Of a stretch of DNA of 64,000 nt, positions 53,146 through 61,001 are shown one piece after another. Position 1 is the stretch's first letter, and each line of letters opens with the position of its first letter. This DNA is from Flavobacterium sp. NRK F7 (GTDB taxonomy: Bacteria > Bacteroidota > Bacteroidia > Flavobacteriales > Flavobacteriaceae). Made by a program: the position numbers and the translations under genes. The DNA lies in contig NZ_JAMXLB010000001.1 in the NCBI RefSeq assembly GCF_024054195.1, forward strand, positions 1,312,950 through 1,376,949. Reading direction: 5' to 3'. The notes under the pieces were generated by a model. That model ran no database searches. It was not told the DNA's origin and saw only the letters and a list, made by a program, of their open reading frames with translations.

Positions 53146-53661
53146 ATGAAAGATAGAAAAATTTTTAAAACGCCTTTATTATTTTCTCAAGAAGAAATGG
53201 CTTTATTGTTAGGGATTACGCGAAGTAGCTGGTCGATGTATGTTTCGGGTTTACGTAGTATTCCTACTGAAGCCACCCTAAAATTAGCCAAACTGCTACA
53301 AAGTGCAGCACAATTGCCGTTGGCTACTCTAGAGCTTTCTCATAGAACCGTTCAAGAAGGTAAGAAAAAAAAGATGCTACAAGAAGAATTGGCAAAAAAC
53401 AAATGGGAAACGGAAGTGGTAGAAAGGAAATTAGCAAAAATGCAAAAGCAGTTTCAAGAAGCCGAAAACACGCTTCAGTTTATAAGCGTGCATGAAAATC
53501 TGGGAGATTTCAACGAACAAGAAGTTTGTATCCTGCAAAATGTAAAAAATAGAGCCCTGACTCAAGTTGAAAAAAATGGTCTACACTTGCAGGCCCAATA
53601 CCAACGCCACTTGCGCGCTCTTAAATCCTACCAAAAACAATTGGAAAAAGAAATAAAGTAA
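53146..53661 (+). CDS. HTH transcriptional regulator with C-terminal coiled coil
   Basis: 171 residues. HTH_3/XRE-like domain at about residues 12-50 (LLFSQEEMALLLGITRSSWSMYVSGLRSIP, TLKLAKLL), followed by a long Lys/Glu-rich coiled-coil to the C-terminus that would mediate dimerisation or partner binding. The six-half-site array directly upstream suggests it controls itself and perhaps the divergent genes. No ligand domain. Codon use appears like that of its neighbours. Confidence 0.78.
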   Translation: MKDRKIFKTPLLFSQEEMALLLGITRSSWSMYVSGLRSIPTEATLKLAKLLQSAAQLPLATLELSHRTVQEGKKKKMLQEELAKNKWETEVVERKLAKMQKQFQEAENTLQFISVHENLGDFNEQEVCILQNVKNRALTQVEKNGLHLQAQYQRHLRALKSYQKQLEKEIK

Positions 53662-53672
53662 GTTGCAATTTA

Positions 53673-54134
53673 TTAACCTTGCTTCACCTTAATCATTTTT
53701 CCTTTCCATTCAAAACGGTTAATAGTGGAGGTAAAATAAATTTCGTTATCATACACATATTCAATTTTCACATACATTTGGTCTTCTAACGTGTATGCTG
53801 GATTGGGAAAGGTGTTTTTAATGCAAGTTGCAATGAATTCGCAATCGTTGACCCATACCAGTTTCGATTGAATGATGTATTTACCTCCTTCATGGTATTC
53901 GGTATGCAGGTCTTTGTGAATACTAACTTTCACTTCTTTGCCTTCAAAATAGTAAATAAAAGTTCCTTCGTGGGCAATGTCGCATTCGGATGTAGATAAG
54001 GTGGTAAATCCCATGAAAACATAAATCATAAGTGATAATAACCCCACGGTTTTTACATATTTTGAAAAACGGAACGCTTTAGGAAAACGTTTGGATGAGG
54101 CTTTTCCAAGACGAGGGATTTCTGGTAAGTTCAT
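53673..54134 (-). CDS. Membrane-anchored protein of unknown function
   Basis: 153 residues. A basic N-terminal cytosolic part (GKASSKRFPKAFRFSKYVK), one hydrophobic segment at about residues 29-45 (VGLLSLMIYVFMGF), then a beta-rich outside domain with Cys52, Cys98 and Cys104. The ending INRFEWKGKMIKVKQG is not recognised. Convergent with the HTH gene, 11 bp apart. Confidence 0.6.
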   Translation of the reverse strand: MNLPEIPRLGKASSKRFPKAFRFSKYVKTVGLLSLMIYVFMGFTTLSTSECDIAHEGTFIYYFEGKEVKVSIHKDLHTEYHEGGKYIIQSKLVWVNDCEFIATCIKNTFPNPAYTLEDQMYVKIEYVYDNEIYFTSTINRFEWKGKMIKVKQG

Positions 54135-54380
54135 GATGCTAGTATTACAAATGGTTACAACTGTGTTCCTTTGGTAATAGCAATCTCTAAAGTACTTCTT
54201 TTTTTAGAAAGTTGGCTTTATAAATTCACTAAAACGAGAAAATTTTAAGATTTTTTTAAGATTTTTTTCTTACAACCGCAATTGCTGAAAGAATTTTCTC
54301 TCATGAAGGTGCTTTTGTGGTTTCTCTTTGATAGAGTAATAACTCAATTTGCATTGGTGAAAACCCAAAATAAAAACCCA

Positions 54381-55094
54381 TTATAACTTTTCTAATTGTT
54401 CCAAAACGCCTTTTTTATAACTTCGGCTAATGGGTAATGCTTTTTGATGTACTTCCACATATTCATTGGTAAAAGAATCAATTTTACTTACTGAAACCAA
54501 AAACGAACGATGAATGCGTAAAAATTTGTGTTGGGGCAACTTAGCTTCTATATTGGAAATGGTTTCTCGAGTAATACAGTTTTTTTGGGTAGTTACGATT
54601 TTTAAATAATCGCTCACACTTTCAATGTATAAGATGTCGTCGAAATTGATTTTAACCATTTTACGGTCCGATTTTACAAAAATAAAATCCGTTTCAAAGG
54701 ATAGGTTTTCCGTAATAGGAGTAACGTCTATTTGAATATTTTCGTCTAAATATTTATTCACGGCTTGTAAGAAGCGTTCAAACGAAATGGGTTTCAATAA
54801 ATAATCCACCGCTTGTAAATCGAAACCGGCTATGGCATATTCGCGATAAGCGGTAGTAAAAATAATTTTGATGTTTTTATTAATCGATTTGGCAAAAGAT
54901 AAACCGTTAATTTCAGGCATGTTGATGTCTAAAAAAATCAAATCAATTTTCTGTGTATTGATGAGGTGAAAAGCTTCCAGTGCATTTTTGCAACTGCCAC
55001 ACAACTGAAATGCATTAATTTTAGCCACATGCGATTCTAAAATTTCACGTGCGGTAATTTCATCATCTATAATCAAACAATTGTAGGTATTCAT
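54381..55094 (-). CDS. LytTR-family response regulator
   Basis: 237 residues: receiver (acidic pair D-D-E in LIIDDEITAR, phospho-acceptor Asp in LIFLDINMPEING, Lys in YLLKPISF) and a LytTR DNA-binding domain (IESVSDYLKIVT, LRIHRSFLVSVSKI). The stop of the kinase gene lies one base before its ATG, so the pair is co-transcribed and they act together. Targets unknown; in Bacteroidota such pairs often regulate surface or transport genes. Confidence 0.93.
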   Translation of the reverse strand: MNTYNCLIIDDEITAREILESHVAKINAFQLCGSCKNALEAFHLINTQKIDLIFLDINMPEINGLSFAKSINKNIKIIFTTAYREYAIAGFDLQAVDYLLKPISFERFLQAVNKYLDENIQIDVTPITENLSFETDFIFVKSDRKMVKINFDDILYIESVSDYLKIVTTQKNCITRETISNIEAKLPQHKFLRIHRSFLVSVSKIDSFTNEYVEVHQKALPISRSYKKGVLEQLEKL

Positions 55095-55095
55095 C

Positions 55096-56145
55096 TTACT
55101 CCAATTTAATTTCTAAAGCAACAGCAAAGTTATCTGTTGTGGTTACGATATTCAATTCGTGCTTTTCAGGATACAGCAAAGCCAATCTTTTTTTTATGTT
55201 TTCCAAACCAATGCCTGTGCTGCTTTCTTGTTCTTTTAAATAGGCACTATTGCTACAATAAAAGTTCAGTTGGTCCTTTGTAGCTTGCAATCGAATAGAA
55301 ACAGTTAAAAAATGGTTGATAATATTACCGTGTTTAAAAGCATTTTCAATAAAGGGCAAAAACAGCATGGGCGGAATCAAAAGGGTTTCATTTTCAATTG
55401 CAGTAGTAAAATCAACTTTCAACCGATCTTGAAACCGTATTTTTTCCAAATCGATATATTCATGAATGTGTGCTACTTCTTCTGAAAGGACGACTTTAGG
55501 TTTCTGAACTTGGTACAAAATATAATCGAGTAAGTTGGAAAGTTTTAAGATAACATCGGGTGTGTATTCCGATTTTTTCAAAGACAAACCGTAAATCGTA
55601 TTTAAGGTGTTGAATAAAAAATGCGGATGTATTTGTTTTTTTAAATAATTGAGTTCTTGTTGTTTGATTTGTAAATTGGTTTCCAATATTTTGTTTTCCA
55701 AAGCTTTAAACTGCGATTGCACATTGAAATTATGATTTAAGATATACACAAAGCTAATGACAGCCACAATGAGGTACACTAAAATAAGAATGAAAATAAA
55801 ATTCCGACCCATAGGAGGTACTTTGGCAATATCGAGCTTGGTAATGAAAATAAAACTTCCATAAATAGCCATAGTAATCAGATAAACACTCATAGCTAGA
55901 GTATAAAAACCATATAAGAATAACTGCGCATATTTTTTTGTAAGCAAGTATTTTGGGATAAGCACATAAATGGTAATGTAAGTAGTGAGAAGCGTTATGG
56001 GTAATAGTAAGCTGGAGAACCAAGTAATATAAACCGTATCGTTTGAATTATAACTAAAGAAATACACAAAAAAGAACCAAACTCCAATCCAAAAGAAGCA
56101 ATGGAGGAGTAGGGATTTTGTTGTTTGGAACCAATTTGAAAACAT
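55096..56145 (-). CDS. LytS-type sensor histidine kinase (PF06580 family)
   Basis: 349 residues: four to five transmembrane helices in the first 150 residues, a short coiled-coil (LENKILETNLQIKQQELNYLKKQ), the His_kinase motif QIHPHFLFNTLNTIYGL with the phospho-acceptor His, and a HATPase domain (PPMLFLPFIENAFKHG, TGIGLENIKKRL). The membrane part probably senses the signal directly. Upstream of the LytTR regulator in one operon. Confidence 0.92.
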   Translation of the reverse strand: MFSNWFQTTKSLLLHCFFWIGVWFFFVYFFSYNSNDTVYITWFSSLLLPITLLTTYITIYVLIPKYLLTKKYAQLFLYGFYTLAMSVYLITMAIYGSFIFITKLDIAKVPPMGRNFIFILILVYLIVAVISFVYILNHNFNVQSQFKALENKILETNLQIKQQELNYLKKQIHPHFLFNTLNTIYGLSLKKSEYTPDVILKLSNLLDYILYQVQKPKVVLSEEVAHIHEYIDLEKIRFQDRLKVDFTTAIENETLLIPPMLFLPFIENAFKHGNIINHFLTVSIRLQATKDQLNFYCSNSAYLKEQESSTGIGLENIKKRLALLYPEKHELNIVTTTDNFAVALEIKLE

Positions 56146-56320
56146 GGTAGCAAGATAAACTAAATATTTGTGATGTTTTTAAAATTGCGACAGATAACCG
56201 GTTTCGAACCCTATTTGTCAAAATAAATCTTAAATTGTATTTTTCACGTTTCAATTTGGTTAAAAAGGGAAGGAAAAGGTTCATACGTCGCATAAAAAGT
56301 TAAAGATTTGTTTTAAAAAA

Positions 56321-56328
56321 TAGCTTTG
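56321..56328 (+). promoter_or_regulatory. -7 box of the ExbB/MotA-like gene
   Basis: TAGCTTTG, exact consensus match, about 30 bp before the ATG at 56360. The nearest TTG is only 10 bp upstream, so the -33 element is uncertain. Confidence 0.45.
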
Positions 56329-56359
56329 TGATGTTATAAATCCAAAAAAATATAGAATT

Positions 56360-56725
56360 ATGAAAGTTATTTTAGACAGAATTTATGAAGGCGGTCCTTT
56401 TTTTATGGTGCCAATTGTTTTTATTCTAATTGCCATTTTAGTTTTGTTGGTTTGGGCCTTATTGAAAAGAGAAAACCTCCACAAGTGTAAAGAGTTGATT
56501 GCCTCCTTAAGTCTTTTTGTTTTGGTTTGGGGATTTTTAGGTCAGGCCATCGGATTAATAGGTGCTTTTGATGCCATACAATCGATGGGAAGTATAACTA
56601 ATGAAATGTTGGCAGGTGGTTTGAAAGTCACTTTTTTGACCGTGGTGTTTGGGATGTTTACGTTTTTGATAGGCCGTGTAGGGATTATTATCTTAACGGT
56701 TTTAGATAAAAGTCAGAAGGGGTAA
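56360..56725 (+). CDS. MotA/TolQ/ExbB-like membrane protein, short form
   Basis: 121 residues, three transmembrane helices. The pattern G-L-I-G-A-F-D-A-I-Q, then A-G-G-L-K-V-T-F-L-T-V-V-F-G in the last part resembles the proton-channel core of MotA/TolQ/ExbB proteins, but it is shorter than typical members and no ExbD/TolR partner is adjacent. It could be a membrane helper of the two-component pair next door. Function uncertain. The stop runs into a tandem repeat. Confidence 0.65.
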   Translation: MKVILDRIYEGGPFFMVPIVFILIAILVLLVWALLKRENLHKCKELIASLSLFVLVWGFLGQAIGLIGAFDAIQSMGSITNEMLAGGLKVTFLTVVFGMFTFLIGRVGIIILTVLDKSQKG

Positions 56726-56787
56726 GTCGAAAGTCAAAAGTCGAAAGTCAAAAGTCGAAAGTCAAAAGTCGAAAGTCAAAAGTCAAA
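56725..56787. repeat. 14-bp tandem repeat (AGTCGAAAGTCAAA), four and a half copies
   Basis: Four exact copies from 56725 to 56780, then AGTCAAA. It is built of the heptamer AGTC(G/A)AA and starts with the last base of the stop codon of the preceding gene. A typical slippage-prone microsatellite; copy number likely differs between strains. Confidence 0.92.
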
Positions 56788-56884
56788 AAGAAAAAGGAAA
56801 GTGTCCCGTTTGAAAGAATAGGAGGCTTTCTTTTTTTGTAATTAGGTTATATTCTGTATATTCGTTTTTCCCAAATCTCAACTA

Positions 56885-57682
56885 GTGGCTTATATATTAC
56901 TTGCTTTAGGAATTGTCTTTTTTTTAGTATTTGCTTATAATGTAATTATTGAGCCCATCTATGCTTTCTTTTTTAGAAAGCCCATTTATGTGCATTGGTA
57001 TTGGTTTCCTAAAAAGTTAAGCTTACCGCAAATGCAAATTTTGCATGACCAATTTGATTTTTATCAAAAATTACCACCACTTCAACAAAAGTATTTTGAA
57101 CACCGAGTCGCTACTTTTATTCAAAATTATCCTTTTATTGGAAAAGAGGGATTGGAAGTAACCGATGAAATGAAGGTACTTATTGCAGCAACAGCTGTGA
57201 TGTTGACCTTTGGTATGCGAAATTATTTGTTTACGGTTATTGATAAAATTATTATTTATCCCGATGTGTATTATTCAACTTTTAACCAAGAGTATCATAA
57301 AGGAGAATTCAATCCGAGAATGAAAGCTATTGTTTTTTCTTGGAAGCATTTTTTAGAAGGTTACCAAATTAGTAACGATAATTTGAATTTAGGATTGCAT
57401 GAATTTGGTCACGTATTGCATTATCAAGGATTAAAAAGTTCCGATACTTCGGCTACCATTTTTGCCGTTACCTATGAGCAAATTATTAAAGAAGTAAAAT
57501 ATCCTGCCAATTATTCTAAATTATTGCAATCCAATTATTTTAGAATTTATGCCTATACCAATGAATTTGAGTTTATCGCTGTGATCTTGGAACATTTCTT
57601 TGAAACACCCGAAGAATTCAAGAAAGAATTTCCTCCCTTATTTGAAAAAGTTAAAGTGATGATTAATTTTACGCAATATTAG
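56885..57682 (+). CDS. MtfA-like zinc peptidase, membrane-anchored
   Basis: 265 residues from the GTG at 56885 (no ATG before the hydrophobic start AYILLALGIVFFLVFAYNV). One or two N-terminal membrane segments, then the MtfA/glucose-regulated metallopeptidase domain with HEFGHVLHYQG (HExxH zinc site near residue 173) and a downstream Glu in the FEFIAVILEHFFETPEEF segment. E. coli MtfA is a cytosolic peptidase that interacts with Mlc; here the enzyme is membrane-attached and the partner unknown. Confidence 0.85.
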   Translation: MAYILLALGIVFFLVFAYNVIIEPIYAFFFRKPIYVHWYWFPKKLSLPQMQILHDQFDFYQKLPPLQQKYFEHRVATFIQNYPFIGKEGLEVTDEMKVLIAATAVMLTFGMRNYLFTVIDKIIIYPDVYYSTFNQEYHKGEFNPRMKAIVFSWKHFLEGYQISNDNLNLGLHEFGHVLHYQGLKSSDTSATIFAVTYEQIIKEVKYPANYSKLLQSNYFRIYAYTNEFEFIAVILEHFFETPEEFKKEFPPLFEKVKVMINFTQY

Positions 57683-57736
57683 TTTTATAAAAAATTAATA
57701 TTCAGCTAATTATGTGTTTTATGACTAAATATTTAG

Positions 57737-57744
57737 TAAATTTG
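57737..57744 (+). promoter_or_regulatory. -7 box of the CBS-domain gene
   Basis: TAAATTTG, exact match, 21 bp before the ATG at 57766. No TTG at the right distance. Confidence 0.45.
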
Positions 57745-57765
57745 TAAGTAACAAATAGACGCGTC

Positions 57766-58185
57766 ATGAAACAGAAAGTTCCCATTTCAACGATTATGAC
57801 CCAAGATGTTGTAAAGTTGAATATTTCCGACAATCTCACCAAAGCCGAATCTCTTTTTAAAAAGCATCACATTAGGCACATTCCTGTTGTTTCTGGTAAT
57901 AAAATTATTGGGATGCTCAGTTATACCGATTTACTGCGGATTTCCTTTGCTGATGCAGTGGATGATGATGAAGATGAAATAGACACTACTGTATATAATA
58001 TGTTTACCGTAGAGCAAGTGATGGCAAAAAAACTAGTGACTATAACACCTGAAACTACAATAAAAGAGGCCGCTGAAATATTAGCTTCTAAAGAATTTCA
58101 TGCTTTGCCTGTTTGTGAAGGCAATTTATTAGTGGGTATTGTAACCACTACCGATTTGATCAAGTACTTAATCGATCAATATTAA
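57766..58185 (+). CDS. CBS-domain pair protein
   Basis: 139 residues made almost entirely of two CBS motifs (ISTIMTQDVVKLNISDNLTKAESLF..IRHIPVVSGNKIIGMLSYTDLL and VEQVMAKKLVTITPETTIKEAAEIL..FHALPVCEGNLLVGIVTTTDLI). Stand-alone CBS pairs usually bind adenosine nucleotides and act as energy-level sensors; the partner is not evident. Cytosolic. Confidence 0.92.
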   Translation: MKQKVPISTIMTQDVVKLNISDNLTKAESLFKKHHIRHIPVVSGNKIIGMLSYTDLLRISFADAVDDDEDEIDTTVYNMFTVEQVMAKKLVTITPETTIKEAAEILASKEFHALPVCEGNLLVGIVTTTDLIKYLIDQY

Positions 58186-58195
58186 AGAGAAAGAA

Positions 58196-58223
58196 CCTGA
58201 CAAGAGTTTTAGGTCCTGTCAGG
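58196..58223. terminator. Hairpin CCTGACA / TGTCAGG between convergent genes
   Basis: CCTGACA (58196-58202) and TGTCAGG (58217-58223) form a perfect 7-bp stem with a 14-base loop. There is no T tract. It resembles the CCTGACAGGT-type repeat frequent in flavobacterial intergenic regions and may act as a bidirectional stop between the CBS gene and rpe. Confidence 0.5.
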
Positions 58224-58235
58224 ATGAAATAGTAT

Positions 58236-58904
58236 TTATTTTGTAATTTCTTTTAAATTCGCTATTGTCGCTGTTGGATTGGTAGCTCCAAATACATAGC
58301 TTCCAGCCACTAAAACATCAGCACCAGCATCGACTAATTGTTTGGCATTTTGATTAGTTACACCACCGTCGATTTCAATCAATGTGGTTGCATTATTTCT
58401 TGTGATGATTTCTTTTAATTGTTGTACCTTTTTATAGGTGTTTTCAATAAAAGATTGACCACCAAAGCCAGGATTGACACTCATAAGACAAACTAAATCA
58501 ATATCTTTAATAGTATCTTCTAATAAGGCTACATTGGTGTGTGGATTAATGGCTACACCTGCTTTCATACCTTCTGCTTTAATCGCTTGTAAAGAACGGT
58601 GTAAGTGCGTACACGCTTCATAATGCACTGTAAGTATATCGGCACCTAAATTTTTAAAAGTAGTAATGTAACGATCTGGGTCGACTATCATTAAATGTAC
58701 GTCGATTGTTTTTTTAGCATGTTTACTAATGGCTTGTAAAACGGGCATTCCAAAAGAAATGTTTGGAACAAAAACACCGTCCATAATATCAATATGAAAC
58801 CAGTCTGCTTCACTATTGTTAATCATTTCGATGTCTCTTTGTAAATTGGCAAAATCTGCTGCTAAAACAGATGGTGCAATCAAGGTATTTTTTGAAGTAC
58901 TCAT
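58236..58904 (-). CDS. rpe: Ribulose-phosphate 3-epimerase
   Basis: 222 residues from the ATG at 58904. A longer in-frame start at 58928 falls inside the -7 box, so it is rejected. TIM barrel with metal and substrate residues in WFHIDIMDGVFVPNISFG, DVHLMI, VNPGFGGQSF and EIDGGVTNQNA. It interconverts ribulose-5-P and xylulose-5-P in the pentose phosphate pathway, cytosolic. Confidence 0.95.
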   Translation of the reverse strand: MSTSKNTLIAPSVLAADFANLQRDIEMINNSEADWFHIDIMDGVFVPNISFGMPVLQAISKHAKKTIDVHLMIVDPDRYITTFKNLGADILTVHYEACTHLHRSLQAIKAEGMKAGVAINPHTNVALLEDTIKDIDLVCLMSVNPGFGGQSFIENTYKKVQQLKEIITRNNATTLIEIDGGVTNQNAKQLVDAGADVLVAGSYVFGATNPTATIANLKEITK

Positions 58905-58925
58905 TGTGTAGTTATGTTGTTTGTG

Positions 58926-58933
58926 CAAAGATA
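58926..58933 (-). promoter_or_regulatory. -7 box of rpe
   Basis: TATCTTTG on the minus strand (58933-58926), exact match, 21 bp before the ATG at 58904. It rules out the upstream start codon at 58928. Confidence 0.55.
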
Positions 58934-58988
58934 TTATTTAGAAGTTAGATTGAAATAGTTTTAGAAATAAAATCCTTTTCTAAAGCAT

Positions 58989-59025
58989 AAAAAAAGCTTT
59001 TTTGAAATTCAAAAAAGCCTTTTTA
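58989..59025 (-). terminator. Terminator of the 205-residue lipoprotein gene
   Basis: GCTTTTTTGAA (58996-59006) and TTCAAAAAAGC (59008-59018) form an 11-bp perfect dyad, with a T run after the stem on the minus strand (A tract at 58989-58995 on +). Confidence 0.8.
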
Positions 59026-59043
59026 AAGAATAGAATGCAATTA

Positions 59044-59661
59044 TTATTGCTCTAATTTTGATAAATCTAATTCCTTTAAAAAAGATTTTAATTCATCTAG
59101 TGTGATTCTTTCTCCTTTTAAAGCTACTTGAAAACGTTCTTTATAGATGAAAGTAATAGACGAACTAATATTATCTGGATTTTCGTCTTCTTCTGTTAAA
59201 CATTTGAAGCCATGAATAGTTTCCGTTTTTTTTGTTTCTGTATCGTTGATAGTTTCTACATTCATAGACAGCGCCATGATGGTTAAACTGATAATGCTAC
59301 TTCCAGTTTCACCAGCACCATCCATAATACTCACTTCAATTTCTTTTCCTGTTACTTCATCACCATATTTCGCGTCGGCTGTTGTTAATCCCATCATGGA
59401 AGCATCACCTGCATTAAAACGGTTTCTTTTTAATCCACCAACTTGTTCCGCCAATACTTCTTTTAAAACATCATTGGAAACAGGTGTCATGGTTTTTAAA
59501 GCTTCCAGTTGTTTTTCATTTTCTTTTAATGCGTCTCCTGCTTTACTAATGTTGTTAAAGCCTTCAACAGCATCCATTACTCCTGGTTCATCTTTTTTTT
59601 CTTCTGTTTTTTTACATGCTATCATGGCTAGCATTGAAAGTAATACAATTGTTTTTTTCAT
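59044..59661 (-). CDS. Lipoprotein of unknown function
   Basis: 205 residues with lipobox MIAC (Cys16) and a charged mature start (KKTEEKKDEP). The body is helix and strand mixed with no recognised family. Segment GKEIEVSIMDGAG and the C-terminal GERITLDELKSFLKELDLSKLE are candidate ligand or partner surfaces. Outer-membrane lipoprotein by default for this phylum. No operon partner. Confidence 0.7.
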   Translation of the reverse strand: MKKTIVLLSMLAMIACKKTEEKKDEPGVMDAVEGFNNISKAGDALKENEKQLEALKTMTPVSNDVLKEVLAEQVGGLKRNRFNAGDASMMGLTTADAKYGDEVTGKEIEVSIMDGAGETGSSIISLTIMALSMNVETINDTETKKTETIHGFKCLTEEDENPDNISSSITFIYKERFQVALKGERITLDELKSFLKELDLSKLEQ

Positions 59662-59740
59662 GTTATTCTGCTTAGATTTGATGTAAAAATAAGATAAGAT
59701 TTGAATTTTATATAGAAAACGAAGAAGAAATTCTACTTAA

Positions 59741-59935
59741 AAAACAAAACCACGGACACCCGAGCATTTTTATGCGAACTGACCGTGAGTTTGTTTCACA
59801 AAAACAAAACCACGGTAATCAGCCGTGGTTTCAATCATCAATCAAAAAACGAACAGTTATTGAAACTGTTGTTGCTTTCTATATGTTTGGTTTCAATCAT
59901 CACCCGAGAGCTTTGCTCGAACTGACGGAGAGAAA
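59741..59935. repeat. Compound repeat tangle
   Basis: AAAACAAAACCACGG at 59741 and 59801 (60 bp apart); hairpin AAACCACGG-N7-CCGTGGTTT starting at 59807; GGTTTCAATCATCA at 59827 and 59889 (62 bp apart); inverted repeat AACAGTT-ATTGA-AACTGTT at 59852-59870; CACCCGAG..GCGAACTGAC at about 59757-59783 and CACCCGAG..CTCGAACTGACG at about 59901-59927. Repeats differ from each other in kind, so this is not a CRISPR array. Confidence 0.75.
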
Positions 59936-59989
59936 CGGAGTAACCTATTAAAATCAGTTATAGTGACTGTTTTGTAATGATGTAAAATT

Positions 59990-60031
59990 AAAAAACAAAT
60001 TCCAAATTACAAATATTGGAATTTGGAATTT
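59990..60031 (-). terminator. Terminator of rpoD
   Basis: AAATTCCAAAT (59997-60007) and ATTTGGAATTT (60021-60031) form a perfect 11-bp stem, with T-rich sequence after it on the minus strand. Confidence 0.75.
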
Positions 60032-60055
60032 ATCCCGAAACTTAGAAATTATAAT

Positions 60056-60919
60056 TTATCCTAAATAGGTTTTTAATATTTTACTTCTAGAAGTGTGTTT
60101 TAAACGTCTAATTGCTTTTTCTTTAATCTGACGTACACGCTCACGAGTTAAATCGAAAGTTTCTCCAATTTCTTCAAGAGTCATTGGGTGTTGATCACCT
60201 AAACCAAAATAAAGGCGAACTACATCTGCTTCTCTTGGGGTTAAGGTTTCTAAAGCTCTTTCAATTTCTGTTTGTAATGACTCGTGAATTAACTCTCTGT
60301 CAGGGTTTGGAGATTCTCCAGAACGCAATACATCGTATAAGTTCGAATCTTCACCTTCTACAAGAGGCGCATCCATTGATAAATGACGTCCAGAGTTTTT
60401 CATAGACTCTTTTACATCATTTACGGTCATGTCTAGTTCTTTTGCAATTTCCTCAGCAGATGGAGCGCGTTCACTAGATTGCTCTAGTAAAGCATACATC
60501 TTGTTGATTTTATTGATAGAACCAATTTTATTTAAGGGTAAACGTACAATACGAGATTGTTCAGCTAAAGCTTGAAGAATCGATTGACGAATCCACCAAA
60601 CCGCATAAGAAATGAATTTAAAACCACGGGTTTCGTCAAAACGTTGTGCCGCTTTAATTAAACCAAGATTTCCTTCGTTAATTAAATCGGGTAATGTTAA
60701 ACCTTGATTTTGATATTGTTTAGCTACAGAAACTACGAAACGTAAATTAGCCTTTGTTAATTTTTCAAGAGCTCTTTGATCTCCTGCCTTAATACGTTGT
60801 GCTAATTCTACTTCTTCATCTGCAGTAATAAGGTCAACTTTTCCAATTTCTTGTAGGTATTTGTCTAGGGAAGCAGTTTCACGATTCGTTACCTGCTTGG
60901 TGATTTTGAGTTGTCTCAT
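60056..60919 (-). CDS. rpoD: Primary RNA polymerase sigma factor (sigma-70 family, RpoD)
   Basis: 287 residues, the short Bacteroidota primary sigma without region 1.1. Region 1.2 [27 protein letters not shown], region 2 [58 protein letters not shown] (core binding and -10 recognition), region 3, and region 4 [33 protein letters not shown] are complete. It recognises the TTG / TAnnTTTG promoters that are seen through the window. Confidence 0.95.
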   Translation of the reverse strand: MRQLKITKQVTNRETASLDKYLQEIGKVDLITADEEVELAQRIKAGDQRALEKLTKANLRFVVSVAKQYQNQGLTLPDLINEGNLGLIKAAQRFDETRGFKFISYAVWWIRQSILQALAEQSRIVRLPLNKIGSINKINKMYALLEQSSERAPSAEEIAKELDMTVNDVKESMKNSGRHLSMDAPLVEGEDSNLYDVLRSGESPNPDRELIHESLQTEIERALETLTPREADVVRLYFGLGDQHPMTLEEIGETFDLTRERVRQIKEKAIRRLKHTSRSKILKTYLG

Positions 60920-61001
60920 TTATATAATTCCTCTAAATTTTTAAGTGTTACAGTAGTTATACGTAAGAGGTTACTAAAAAGTTACAAAAACTTTAAAAAA
61001 A

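Larger units (their letters stand above)
59662..60055. other. 394-bp intergenic region with a tangle of short repeats
   Basis: No ORF supported. It contains the two AAAACAAAACCACGG copies, the two GGTTTCAATCATCA copies, two CACCCGAG..GAACTGAC units, a 21-base copy of the leader of the gene at 14914, and the rpoD terminator at its right end. Details are given under the separate repeat entry. Confidence 0.7.

Noticed and set aside
58905..58928. Longer ribulose-phosphate epimerase start at 58928
   Set aside because: It overlaps the -7 box at 58933-58926; transcription would start downstream of it.
59741..59935. CRISPR-like spacing (about 60 bp) of short repeats
   Set aside because: The repeats are of several different kinds, each present only twice and 14-15 bases long. 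No uniform repeat-spacer unit and no cas genes are in the window.
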